Assembly (NCBI RefSeq): GCF_018283645.1
Contig: NZ_JAGSXH010000017.1
Span: 1 to 64,000 of the forward strand
Reading direction: 5' to 3'
Length of the DNA: 64,000 nt
From: Actinocrinis puniceicyclus
Lineage (GTDB): Bacteria > Actinomycetota > Actinomycetes > Streptomycetales > Catenulisporaceae
A program made the position numbers and the translations under genes. The notes under the pieces are model-generated. The model searched no databases. It was not told the origin of the DNA and saw only the letters and a list, made by a program, of their open reading frames with translations. This document shows, piece after piece, positions 34,031 to 43,300 of this stretch (positions are counted from its first letter, which is position 1; every line of letters begins with the position of its first letter).

Positions 34031-34663
34031 ATGGACGGGCGGCGGCGCGCGACATCGGGGTTCGAGCGCGCGGACACCCCGAGTACCGCTCTGCCCTTCC
34101 GGCCGCACCACCTCGCCGCCACCGCCCGCGGCGCTCACGACACCGAACCGGCCGCGGCGCCCGCCCCGGCACGGTTCCGCGAGGTGCTCGGCAATTTCGC
34201 CACCGGTGTGACGGTCATCACAGCGCTGGACGGCCCGGCACCCGTCGGGTTCACCTGCCAGGCGTTCACCTCGCTCTCGCTCGATCCGCCGATGGTCTCC
34301 TTCTCGGTCTCGCGCGATTCGAGCACCCGGCCCCGGATCCTGGCAGCCGGCCGATTCTGCGTGAACGTGCTGGCCTTCGACCAGCACGGCCTCTGCGCGC
34401 GCTTCGCCGCTCGCGGCGCGGACCGCTTCGCCGGCGTCGACTGGTGGCGCTCCCCCGGCGGCTGCCCGGTGCTCGACGGGTCGCTGGCCTGGATCGACTG
34501 CACCGTCGAGGCCGGGTACCCGGCGGGCGACCACATGATCGTGGTCGGCAACGTGCGCGCGCTGTCGGTTCAGCGCGAGGCCGCGCCGCTGGTGTATCAC
34601 CGCGGTGCGTTCGCGAACTGCTTCCCACTCGCCAACACCGGAGCGCTTCCGCGCGTGTGCTGA
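34031..34663 (+). CDS. Flavin reductase family protein under iron control
   Basis: A 210-residue protein. Residues ~50-200 are the flavin reductase (FMN-binding split barrel) domain with FREVLGNFATGVTVITA, GFTCQAFTSLSLDPPMVSFS and RFCVNVLA motifs; the first 45 residues are an unstructured extension. GGGAGG precedes ATG 34031. The iron box immediately upstream predicts derepression under iron limitation, which suggests a role in reducing ferric siderophore or supplying reduced flavin, although no siderophore gene is adjacent. Confidence 0.87.
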   Translation: MDGRRRATSGFERADTPSTALPFRPHHLAATARGAHDTEPAAAPAPARFREVLGNFATGVTVITALDGPAPVGFTCQAFTSLSLDPPMVSFSVSRDSSTRPRILAAGRFCVNVLAFDQHGLCARFAARGADRFAGVDWWRSPGGCPVLDGSLAWIDCTVEAGYPAGDHMIVVGNVRALSVQREAAPLVYHRGAFANCFPLANTGALPRVC

Positions 34664-34775
34664 CGGAGTCGCTGGCCAACGCCACTGCATCCGGTCAAGC
34701 CGCGCACGCGTCTCTAACGCCGGATGGTTGTGGCCGGGGTTGCGCCCGGCCACCGAGGCAACAAAGAACGACGGC

Positions 34776-34813
34776 CCGTCCGTGCCGCGGATGGTCATCC
34801 GCGGCACGGACGG
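34776..34813. terminator. 38-bp near-perfect palindrome, probable terminator
   Basis: CCGTCCGTGCCGCGGATG (34776-34793) is repeated in reverse complement at 34796-34813 with only GT between. It sits 112 bp after the flavin reductase stop. The stem could end transcription or be a protein-binding palindrome. Confidence 0.55.
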
Positions 34814-34950
34814 CGTCCTTCGACTTCGACCGCCCGGTCCCCGAGCACGGCCCCGGCCGCGGCGCCGCCTTGACGACGAACCCGCCCGGTCTTCGAACCC
34901 CGCCCGATCACTGAACCCCCACGCACCCGGTCACGTGTTGCGAAGGGACT

Positions 34951-35436
34951 GTGACGGGCGGTGCGATCGTGATCAAGTTCGGACAGCCGGCTGCTCATCC
35001 CGGCGCGGGAACGCAGGGGCCGGCGCGGGTGGTGACCGCGGCAGGTCTGGCGGTCGACGCCTACGTGCACGCCGATCTCGCCTCGGTCTACGACCCGGTG
35101 CGCGCGGGCATCAGCCAGGGCGACCTCTTCCGCGTCGAGGCGGCCGCCTCCGCGCTCGCCGCCCTGCTGGTGTTGCTGAGCGCGCGACCGCTTGTCTGGG
35201 CCTTCGCGTTCCTCGTCGCGGCGAGCGGTCTCGGCGCGCTGCTGCTGTACCGGTACGTCGACGTCGGCGCGCTGGGCCCGCTGCCGAACATGTACGAGCC
35301 GCTGTGGTTCACGAAGAAGACCGCCACGGCCGTCGCCGAAGCCCTCGCGGCGGTCACCGCGCTCGCCGGCCTCGTCGGCAGCTTCGCACGCGCCCGCGCG
35401 CCGGCCGGCGCGAGCGCGGGTCAGTACTCCCCGTGA
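34951..35436 (+). CDS. Conserved integral membrane protein of unknown function
   Basis: A 161-residue protein with about four hydrophobic segments. The RVVTAAGLAVDAYVHADLA and ISQGDLFRVEAAASALAALL segments and the YRYVDVGALGPLPNMYEPLW loop recur in a conserved actinobacterial membrane family without assigned function. GTG 34951 follows GAAGGG closely. It is convergent with, and overlaps by 16 bp, the large caspase-like gene. Confidence 0.72.
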   Translation: MTGGAIVIKFGQPAAHPGAGTQGPARVVTAAGLAVDAYVHADLASVYDPVRAGISQGDLFRVEAAASALAALLVLLSARPLVWAFAFLVAASGLGALLLYRYVDVGALGPLPNMYEPLWFTKKTATAVAEALAAVTALAGLVGSFARARAPAGASAGQYSP

Positions 35437-38168
35437 CGCTCGGTCAGATGGTAGGCCTGGGCGTGGCGTCCGGCCTCGTGGAAGGCCGCGCGAAGCTGCG
35501 TGAAGTCGTCGCGGCGCGCGGCCCGGGTCAGGATCAGATCCGCCTCCGCGTCGCAGCCGCGCGTCGCCAGGTTCGAGGCGAGCACCACCAGGTCGGCCGG
35601 CGGCATGCTGGCGCCGAGGTGCTCCAGGTACCGGTCGGTCTGGTCGGATGCGCGCACCCGCCGCAGCGTGCCGAGGATCATGCTCGGGTCCGGCCGGGTG
35701 GCCAGCGCGGAGATCAGCAGCTCCCCGGCAGCCTGGGCGCCCTGCCTGCTCTCCGCGAGCAGCGCCATCGCCTCCACCGCCTCGATCGGCGGGGCCTGCG
35801 CGGCGAAGCTGTCGAGCAGGCTGGCGGCGTCCTGGTGCCGGCCCGCCTGGGTCAGCGCGAGCACCGCGGCACACACCTGCTGCGGCGCGCCGCGGCCCAG
35901 GGCGGCGAACAGCAGGTCGGCTTCCTCGTCCCGCCTTGCCGTGCGCAGCACGCTGACCGCGTCGATGTACTCCTGCGGGGAACGGGCACGCAACTGCGCG
36001 TCCAGCAGCGCCGCGGTCGAGCCGGAAACCGCCAGCGCCACCAGCGCCGAGGCCAGCTCCACGAGCGGCCGGCCGGCCAAGACGTCGAGCACGCGCGCGG
36101 CGTCCTGCTCGGCCCCGGACTCCCACAGCTCGCGAGCCACCGCCGCGGCGACGCCCACGGGCGCCTGGGTCGCCAGGCGCACCACGCGCTCCGCGTCCTC
36201 GACGCGTTCCGCCGAGCGCAGGGCTTGCAGCAGCCCGACGATATGGCCGGGCCTGCCGTTGAGCACCCCGAGGACGAGCTTGTCCGCGTGCGCGGCCTCA
36301 CGGTGCCGCCGCAACACGTCGATGTAGCCGACGGTCGCCGACGGGGGCCGGCTGAGCGCGGCCGTGGCGTAGGCGTGCACGGCCAGATCCCGCTGCCGCC
36401 CGGCTTCCAGGTACGAGGACAGCGCCACGAGTTCGACGTCCGAATAGGCCGGGACGGCATGGCTGAGCAGCCGGTAGGCCAGGGCTGACAGGTCGGCCGA
36501 CGCGAGATCGGTGGCCAGATAAGCGGTCAGCGACGGGAACGGGCCGACCGCCTTCTCGGCGGCGCCGAGCAGCGTGTCGATCTCGTCCTGCGCGCCGTGC
36601 GCGGACATGCGGCGCAGCAGCGCGGCGAAGCGGTCCGGCGGCCAGTTGCCGGCGGCGAGCTGCGCGGCTCGGGCGTAGAGAGCGTACGAGCAGCGTTCCA
36701 CTCCCCCGGCCTCGAGCTGCTCGGCAAGCGTCAGCACCCTGCCTTCCTGCCAGTGCGTCGTGGCCTCGGCCAGGATCGGGCCCACCTCGTGCGCGGCGCC
36801 CAGATCCGGCAGCAGTTCCAGGAGCGGTTCGAGCGCGGCCGCGTCCGGGGCGTGCCCGGTGGCCTCGGCGAACAGCAGGGCGGCCTGCGGTTTGCCGCCG
36901 CGGGCGGTCAGCGCCCGCGCCAGCCGCCTGATCTGGTCGACCGGTCGGCGGGCGGCCTGGGCCAGCAGCCGGGCGCACTCCTCCCGGTAGCCGGACTGGA
37001 CGAGGGAAAGGGCGATCTCGGCGAAATGGTCCGGCGCGCGCATGAGGACGATGGCCTCGGCCTGGTCCGCCTCGGCGGTACGCCCGGCCATGCGCAGGAC
37101 GACCAGCAGCAGCGCGACGTTCGGGGGCACGCCGCGCGCGGCCACGCCGGCGAGCACTTCATCGGCCACCTGCGGCCAGCCGGAGGTGCGCAGTTGCGCG
37201 GTCCAGTCGGCCAGCGCGGCGGGGGCCATCGTCAGCGCCGCGTCCTGGCCTTCGGGAACCTTGGGCAGGTTGTCGTTGTAGGTGCGGTCGGACGCATCGG
37301 ACTCGGCGGCGGCGCGCTCGCGCTCCGGTCCTTGGCCCGCTCGCTCGGCGGATGCGGCGCCGGGCGCCGTGCCGGTCTGGGCGCCCGCCTGGCCGTCGGC
37401 CCGGCCGCCATCGCCGCGCGCGGCGGCGGGCCGCGCGGCCCGCGTGTTGCGCAGCAGCACGATCCGCCGCTCCCCCTGGCCCGGCCACAAGCGCGGCGCG
37501 GGAAGCTGGCGGGAGGCCAGGTCACGACCGAGGTGGTGGTGCAGCGCGGCCAGGTCGAGGTCGTCGCCGGAGTCCGGCACACCGCTGCGGGCGGTGCGCA
37601 CGAGCGCGCCGGTGAGCGCGGTCATGCGCTGGCCCGACGGCCCCCAGGACTTCGCGTCCTTCGCGCTCGCGGCCAGCACGCTCGCGCCCGCCACGGCCTC
37701 CAGCGCGGCCGGTCCGGTGGAGTGCGGCGCGGGCACCTCCCCGTCGTAGCAGTAGTCCAGGATGATGATCCGGTCGGCGGCGCGGCCGGTGTCGCGGACC
37801 AGCGCCGCCACGTCCGGGTAGCGCAGCGCGCGGTAGAGGCGGGACTCGGACGAACCGGGCAGCGCGAAGTAGAGGTCGGGGTGGCGCGGCGCGGCGAGGG
37901 TGTAGCCGACGATGTAGAGGATGAACGCACCGGTCGCGGCCGCGGCCGCCTCGTAGACGGTGTCGAGCACCGCGGCCGCGTCGGGCGGGTTGCGCAGCAC
38001 GGTGCAGTGTTCGGGCGTCAGCCCCAGCAGAGCGGGATCGGTCAGCAGGGCGGACATCTCTTCGACGTCGCCGGCCACGCCGGGGGTCGGTCCAGGCGCC
38101 TCGGCAGGCACGTAGTCGTCCACGGCGATGAGGACCGCACGCGACGTGGCCGGATCGTGCACTGGCAA
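35421..38168 (-). CDS. EACC1-type caspase-like protein with degenerate active site and helical repeat array
   Basis: A 915-residue protein. Residues ~8-235 are a caspase/metacaspase-like (C14) domain of the EACC1-associated type: SRAVLIAVDDYV start, GDVEEMSALLTDP, and ILDYCYDGE with candidate Cys140. The catalytic His motif, normally Y-x-G-H-G, reads YIVGYT, so His is replaced by Tyr89. After a low-complexity linker (235-305) the remaining ~600 residues are repeated ~35-residue helical hairpins of TPR/PPR-like character. The start is TTG 38168 with a GGGAGGGGG site; GTG 38162 is possible. Intact relatives are proposed conflict or signalling proteases; this one is probably non-catalytic, a scaffold or sensor. 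Confidence 0.78.
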   Translation of the reverse strand: MPVHDPATSRAVLIAVDDYVPAEAPGPTPGVAGDVEEMSALLTDPALLGLTPEHCTVLRNPPDAAAVLDTVYEAAAAATGAFILYIVGYTLAAPRHPDLYFALPGSSESRLYRALRYPDVAALVRDTGRAADRIIILDYCYDGEVPAPHSTGPAALEAVAGASVLAASAKDAKSWGPSGQRMTALTGALVRTARSGVPDSGDDLDLAALHHHLGRDLASRQLPAPRLWPGQGERRIVLLRNTRAARPAAARGDGGRADGQAGAQTGTAPGAASAERAGQGPERERAAAESDASDRTYNDNLPKVPEGQDAALTMAPAALADWTAQLRTSGWPQVADEVLAGVAARGVPPNVALLLVVLRMAGRTAEADQAEAIVLMRAPDHFAEIALSLVQSGYREECARLLAQAARRPVDQIRRLARALTARGGKPQAALLFAEATGHAPDAAALEPLLELLPDLGAAHEVGPILAEATTHWQEGRVLTLAEQLEAGGVERCSYALYARAAQLAAGNWPPDRFAALLRRMSAHGAQDEIDTLLGAAEKAVGPFPSLTAYLATDLASADLSALAYRLLSHAVPAYSDVELVALSSYLEAGRQRDLAVHAYATAALSRPPSATVGYIDVLRRHREAAHADKLVLGVLNGRPGHIVGLLQALRSAERVEDAERVVRLATQAPVGVAAAVARELWESGAEQDAARVLDVLAGRPLVELASALVALAVSGSTAALLDAQLRARSPQEYIDAVSVLRTARRDEEADLLFAALGRGAPQQVCAAVLALTQAGRHQDAASLLDSFAAQAPPIEAVEAMALLAESRQGAQAAGELLISALATRPDPSMILGTLRRVRASDQTDRYLEHLGASMPPADLVVLASNLATRGCDAEADLILTRAARRDDFTQLRAAFHEAGRHAQAYHLTERHGEY

Positions 38169-38512
38169 AGCCGCCCCCTCCCACTGAGCCTTGCGGGGTT
38201 CCTCCAGAGATCCTGCAACGCGACAGTAAAATCCGATGTGTATTCGAGCCGCTGTAACCGACCCGTTACCGCGGACGCGGCCGGGATCGATGCCACAGTG
38301 TATTCACAGTTGAGACCGGGAATGTAGTGCGCTGGAGAATAAGCCTTGGCGTGCTGAAAGCCGAGAATGGCCCGAGTACGGAACGATTTTCACCGCACCG
38401 CGCCCTATTAGGTGAATTGCGCGTTATGTCGCTTTACCTACCGCCGGATCCGATCACGCGGCCGTTGGACCCTTGCCCGCGCGCCCGCCGGCCGGCCGCT
38501 CGCGGCGCCGGC

Positions 38513-38560
38513 CGACGGGCCGACGGGCCGACGGGCCGACGGGCCGACGGGCCGACGGGC
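38513..38560. repeat. 8-bp microsatellite (CGACGGGC)6
   Basis: Six exact head-to-tail copies are present. The unit is not a multiple of three and lies outside recognised coding sequence. Copy-number variation would change the spacing between the caspase-like and GH16 promoters. Confidence 0.9.
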
Positions 38561-38841
38561 CGAAAACGGTCGGTGCGGGTGTCGACCAGGTCGAGCGCCG
38601 AAGCCCGCCGAAGGGCGGGCCCGGGCCCGGTCGGCCCGATCCAGCGAACCCGCATGAGCACACTGCGACGGGTCACCGCGGCCCCGCCGCCCCGATGAAG
38701 GACTCTGCGACAAAATCCCACCCGATCAAGGTCCTGCAAGGACCTGACAGCCCATCGAGACCCTTGACGTTGGTTGTCCGCGACCACATACTCCCAACCA
38801 CTACCCCCGATGCCGCGAGCTTGAACGGTCCGCAACGGCTC

Positions 38842-38853
38842 GGAAACGTTTCC
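38842..38853. promoter_or_regulatory. Perfect LacI-type palindrome GGAAACGTTTCC
   Basis: A 12-bp perfect palindrome with central CG, as in LacI-family sugar operators, lies 142 bp upstream of the GH16 start. It is distinct from the CTTGCAG repeats of the LacI gene at 2.2-3.2 kb. Confidence 0.5.
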
Positions 38854-38994
38854 ACGCCAGCGGGCCGGCACGCGGCGCACGCACCGCAGTACCCACGAGA
38901 CAGCACCCGCGAATACCCACGTCACCCAAACCGCTCCTCCCGTTCCGGCTCGGCGCGGCCGCGACGGGCGCAGGCGTCCAACGCGAGAGGTCGC

Positions 38995-39984
38995 ATGCCC
39001 ATGATCGAAAACACGCGAGGTCGCGCCGCTCCCAGCGAGCCCGCCGCACCCGCTCGCCCGCCCCGCAACCGCCGGTTCCGGCTCTTCGCCGCCGCCGCGG
39101 CGACGGCTCTGGCCGGGCTGTTCACCGTCGCGGTCAGCCCGGCGAACGCCGCGCTGCCCGGCCCGCCGTCCGGCTGGACGCAGGTCTTCGCCGACGACTT
39201 CAACGGCTCGTCCGGCAGCGGCATCGACGGGCAGTGGATGTACGACACCGGCCCGGGCTCGAACTTCGGCACCGGTGAGATCGAGACCATGACCAACTCC
39301 ACCTCCAACGTGCACCTGGACGGCGGCGGCAACCTCGACATCACCGCGCTCGGCTCCGGAGGCAACTGGACCTCCGGGCGGGTGCAGACCACCAGCGCGA
39401 ACGTCGGCGCGCCGGCCGGCGGCAAGCTGGAGGTCACCGCGTCGATCCAGCAGCCCACCGGCGGGCTGGGCTACTGGCCGGCGTTCTGGATGCTCGGGCC
39501 GGGTCAGTGGCCTGAGAACGGCGAGATCGACATCATGGAGGACGTCAACGCCCTGTCGCAGGTCGCCGGCACCATCCACTGCGGCACCTACCCGGGCGGC
39601 CCGTGCAACGAGGGCAACGGCATCGGCAGCGGGCTGCGCTCGTGCAGCGGCTGCCAGTCCGGCTTCCACACCTACACCATGATCCTCGACCGCACGAACA
39701 CCTCGGCCGAGTCGATCACGTTCTACCTCGACGGCGCCTCGTACTTCACCGTCACCGAGTCCCAGGTCGGCACCACGACCTGGCAGGCGGCCTTCGACCA
39801 CAACCTGTCGATCATCCTCGACCTGGCGATGGGCGGCGGCTTCCCGAACGGGGTGTGCGGATGCACCACGCCGACCGGTTCGACCGCGTCCGGCGGCACG
39901 ATGCGGGTCGACTACGTGGCCGCGTACACCACGTCCGGCAGCGGTGGCCCGCCCCCGCCCCGCCGCCCGGGTCCGGTCCGGTGA
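38995..39984 (+). CDS. GH16 endo-beta-glucanase/laminarinase, C-terminus cut by frameshift
   Basis: A 329-residue secreted enzyme. Signal peptide to about residue 56 (AVSPANAA), then a GH16 jelly roll with the catalytic ExDxxE motif GEIDIMEDV (E177, D179, E182), suited to beta-1,3- or mixed-linkage glucan. It ends 19 residues after the domain in a GGPPPPRRPG tail. The next frame continues with a Pro-rich linker and a CBM13 domain, so the ancestral enzyme was GH16-CBM13. ATG 38995 follows GAGAGG at 4 bases; ATG 39001 is an alternative. Confidence 0.9.
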   Translation: MPMIENTRGRAAPSEPAAPARPPRNRRFRLFAAAAATALAGLFTVAVSPANAALPGPPSGWTQVFADDFNGSSGSGIDGQWMYDTGPGSNFGTGEIETMTNSTSNVHLDGGGNLDITALGSGGNWTSGRVQTTSANVGAPAGGKLEVTASIQQPTGGLGYWPAFWMLGPGQWPENGEIDIMEDVNALSQVAGTIHCGTYPGGPCNEGNGIGSGLRSCSGCQSGFHTYTMILDRTNTSAESITFYLDGASYFTVTESQVGTTTWQAAFDHNLSIILDLAMGGGFPNGVCGCTTPTGSTASGGTMRVDYVAAYTTSGSGGPPPPRRPGPVR

Positions 39985-40352
39985 CCCTCGCCTACAACGG
40001 CCTGTGCCTCGACGTACGCGGCGCCAACAGCGCGAACTTCACCCCGGTCCAGGTCTACACCTGCAACGGCACCAGCGCGCAGCAGTGGAGCTTCGTGCAG
40101 GCGGGAACCACGCTGCACGCCCTGGGTAAGTGCCTGGACATCAACGGAGGCGGCACCGCCGACGGCACGACCGTGGACCTCTACGACTGCAACAACACGG
40201 CCGCGCAGGTGTTCATCCCGGAAGCCAACGGGGCTCTGTACAACCCGCAGTCCAACAAGTGTCTTGACGACACGGGCTGGGGCGGCTCCGGCACCCAGGC
40301 GGAGATCTGGGACTGCACCGGCAACTCCAACCAGAATTGGACCATTCCCTGA
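39981..40352 (+). pseudogene. CBM13 (ricin-type lectin) module separated from GH16 by a frameshift
   Basis: The -1 frame relative to GH16 encodes a ~123-residue beta-trefoil-like module with GLCLDVRG, NGTSAQQWSF, KCLDINGGG, KCLDDTGWG and NSNQNWTI repeats, typical of CBM13. The linker (APAPPPGSGP) overlaps the GH16 tail in a C-rich run, so a single-base deletion there explains the split. A GTG at 39981 overlaps the GH16 stop (GTGA), which could let a separate, signal-less module be translated by coupling. Its stop overlaps the GH3 start (TGATG). A sequencing error is also possible. Confidence 0.75.
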
Positions 40353-43300
40353 TGTTCTCCCGCGTCGCTGATCGCAGCCGCTCCCGCGCGCGGCGGGCAC
40401 CCGTCCTGACCGTGGTGCTCGCCCTGCTCGCGGGCCTGCTCGGGCCCGGCTTCCAGCGGGCCGCGCTGGCCGGCACGGCGCCGGACGCGAACATCGCGCT
40501 CGGCGCCGAGGCCACCGCCTCCTCGGCGCAGGGAGCCGACACCCCGGCTTCCGCCGCCGTCGACGGCGATCCCGCCACGCGGTGGTCTTCCGCGTGGAGC
40601 GACCCGCAGTGGCTGCAAGTGGATCTCGGTGCGAACGCGGCGATCAGCGGCTTCTCCACACAGTGGGAAGCCGCGTTCGCCACCGCGTACCACATCGAGG
40701 TCTCCAGCGACGCGACGACGTGGTCGCAGGTCTATGCGACCACGTCGGGCGCCGGCGGCACCGAGTCAGTCTCGGTGCCGTCCGGCACCACCGGCCGCTA
40801 CGTGCGGCTGACCGGAACCGCGCGCACGAGCATCAACGGCGCGCAGTACGGATATTCGATCTATGAATTCCAGGTGCTCGGGCACTTCACGCAGCAGGCC
40901 GTGAGCACCGGCGCCGACACGGCCAGCCTTCAGCAGGGCACGTCGATCGACCTGCCGGTCAGGCTGAACATGACCTCCACCGCACCGGTCACCGTCGACT
41001 ACGCGACCTCGGACGGCAGCGCGGTGTCAGGCACCGATTACATCGCGGCCGCCGGGACGCTGACCTTCGCGCCCGGCCAGAGCGCCGCCGCCATCCACCT
41101 GACCGCGCTGCCGAACGCGCTGCACGCGCCGACCAGGACGTTCAGCGTCACGCTGGCGAACGCGGGCCCGCCCGGGACCGCGATCGGCCCCCGCGCGAGC
41201 ACGACCGTCAGCATCCTGAACAACAACCCGGTGCCGACCGACGGCGCCGTGTCCGCCATCGATGACTTCGAGGGCTCCGTCCCGTTCGGCACCGGCGGCA
41301 CCGGCATCTTCACCTTCTCCTCCGACGCCGCCTCGACGCCGACGCTCACCCAGGTCGCCGCCGCGGACCGGCCCGGCGCCGCGGCCGGGAACCACGCGTT
41401 GCAGGTCTCTTACAACATCGGCGGCTGGGGCGGGTTCTCGCACGACCTGGCCGCCGCGCAGGACTGGAGCGGGTACGACGGCTTCGGTTTCTGGGTCAAG
41501 GGCACCGGCTCGGGGCAGAAGGTCGAGTTCGAAGTGAAGATGGGCGGCGCGGACGGCGAGCACGCCGAACTGTGGCAGTCCTTCTTCACCGACGACGTCA
41601 ACGGCTGGAAGCAGGTGCGGGTCGGCTTCGCAAACCTGAAGAAGCGGGCCGACTACCAGCCCTCCGGCGCGCCGAACGCCGCGCAGATCACGCTGACCAG
41701 CATGTGGGGCTACGCGGTCAACCTGCCCGGCGACTCCACCAACACGCTGCTGTTCGACGATTTCCAGGTCTACCAGTCGCTCCACGTCATCCAGGACTTC
41801 GAGGGCGCGAACCCGATCACGGACATCAGCGGCGCGCTCGCGAACACCGGCGCGTTCCCCTGGGGCGGCGACGCGAACAGCACCCCGGCGCTGAGCGTCG
41901 CGCAACTCGACCGGCCGGGCGTGACCGGCAACCACGCGCTGCGCGGCACCTGGGTCTCCGACACCAGCTACGGCGGCTTCAGCTATGACCTGGCCACGGC
42001 CGCGCCGCAGGACTGGAGCCCGTACGCCGGCATCGAGTTCTGGTTCTACGGCCACAACCCGAGCAACGACGCGGTGCCGGGCTCCGGCGCCGAGTACGAG
42101 TTCGAAGTGAAGATGGGCGGCGCCGACGGCGAGCACGCCGAACTGTGGCAGAGCTTCTTCACCGACGACTGGCAGGGCTGGCACCTGATCCAGATCCCGT
42201 TCTCCTCGCTCAAGCGGCGCACCGACTACCAGCCCTCCGGCGCGCCCGGCGACAGCACCATCGACCTGACCACGATGCGCGGCTTCGCGCTGACCGAGCC
42301 GCCGGGCTCGGCGAACGGCGAGTTCGACGTCGACCGGTTCGCGGTCTACGGAATCAATACCGGAACGCTCGGCGCGCATGTGAGCACCGCGCAGGCGGTC
42401 TACGCCGTCAATCCGGGCGGCACGGCCACGGTCGGCATCACGCTGACGACCGACGGCGGCAAGGCGCTGGACCACGACGTGACCGTGGCGTACTCGCTCG
42501 GCGGTGGCAGCGCCGTCGCAGGGACCGACTATACCGACGCCAGCGGCGCGCTCACCTTCGCGGCCGGTTCGGCCTCGGGCAGCACGCAGTCGTTCACGGT
42601 GCAGACGCTGGCGAACACGACCGCCTCGACGGCGAGGACGATCCCGATCCAGTTGACGCCCACAGGCGCGGACGTGACCGCGGACCGTCCCGTCGTGGTG
42701 ATCAACGCACACGGACTGCCGTATCTGGACTCTTCGTTGCCGGTCGCGACCCGGGTGCGGGACCTGCTCTCCCGGATGACGCTGGAGGAGAAGATCGGCC
42801 AGATGACCCAGGCGGAGCGGGGCGATCTGGCACACCAGTCGGACATCACGAGCGCCGCGCTCGGCTCGCTGCTCAGCGGCGGCGGCTCGACCCCGACCCC
42901 GAACACCCCGCAGGGCTGGGCCGACATGATCGACGCGTTCCAGGCCCGGGCACAGGCCACCGCGCTGCAGATCCCGCTGATCTACGGCGAGGACTCGGTG
43001 CACGGCGACAACAACCTGGTCGGCGCCACGCTCTTCCCGCAGAACATCGGCATGGGCGCGACCCGGGATCCGGCGCTGGTGAAGCAGGACGGGCAGATCA
43101 CCGCGACGGAGACCCGCGCCACCGGCGTCACCTGGGCGTTCTCCCCGTGCCTGTGCGTGGCGCGCGACGAACGCTGGGGCCGCACATACGAGTCCTTCGG
43201 CGAGGACCCTGCGCTGGTGAGCCAGATGGAGACCATCATCGACGGGCTTCAGGGCAGCGCGGACGCCAGCACCCTGAACAAGAACACCAGCGTGCTGGCG

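Larger units (their letters stand above)
38169..38994. other. 826-bp intergenic region between caspase-like and GH16 genes
   Basis: No convincing gene is seen. The left third (to about 38450) is lower in GC than the surroundings and contains GTAAC-N6-GTTAC (38254-38269) and a TAGGTGAA/TTTACCTA inverted repeat (38409-38445). The middle holds an 8-bp microsatellite, and the right third holds a LacI-type palindrome before GH16. Confidence 0.5.

Noticed and set aside
38513-38560. Microsatellite considered as a CRISPR or iteron origin
   Set aside because: The 8-bp units have no spacers, and no replication gene or AT-rich region is nearby.
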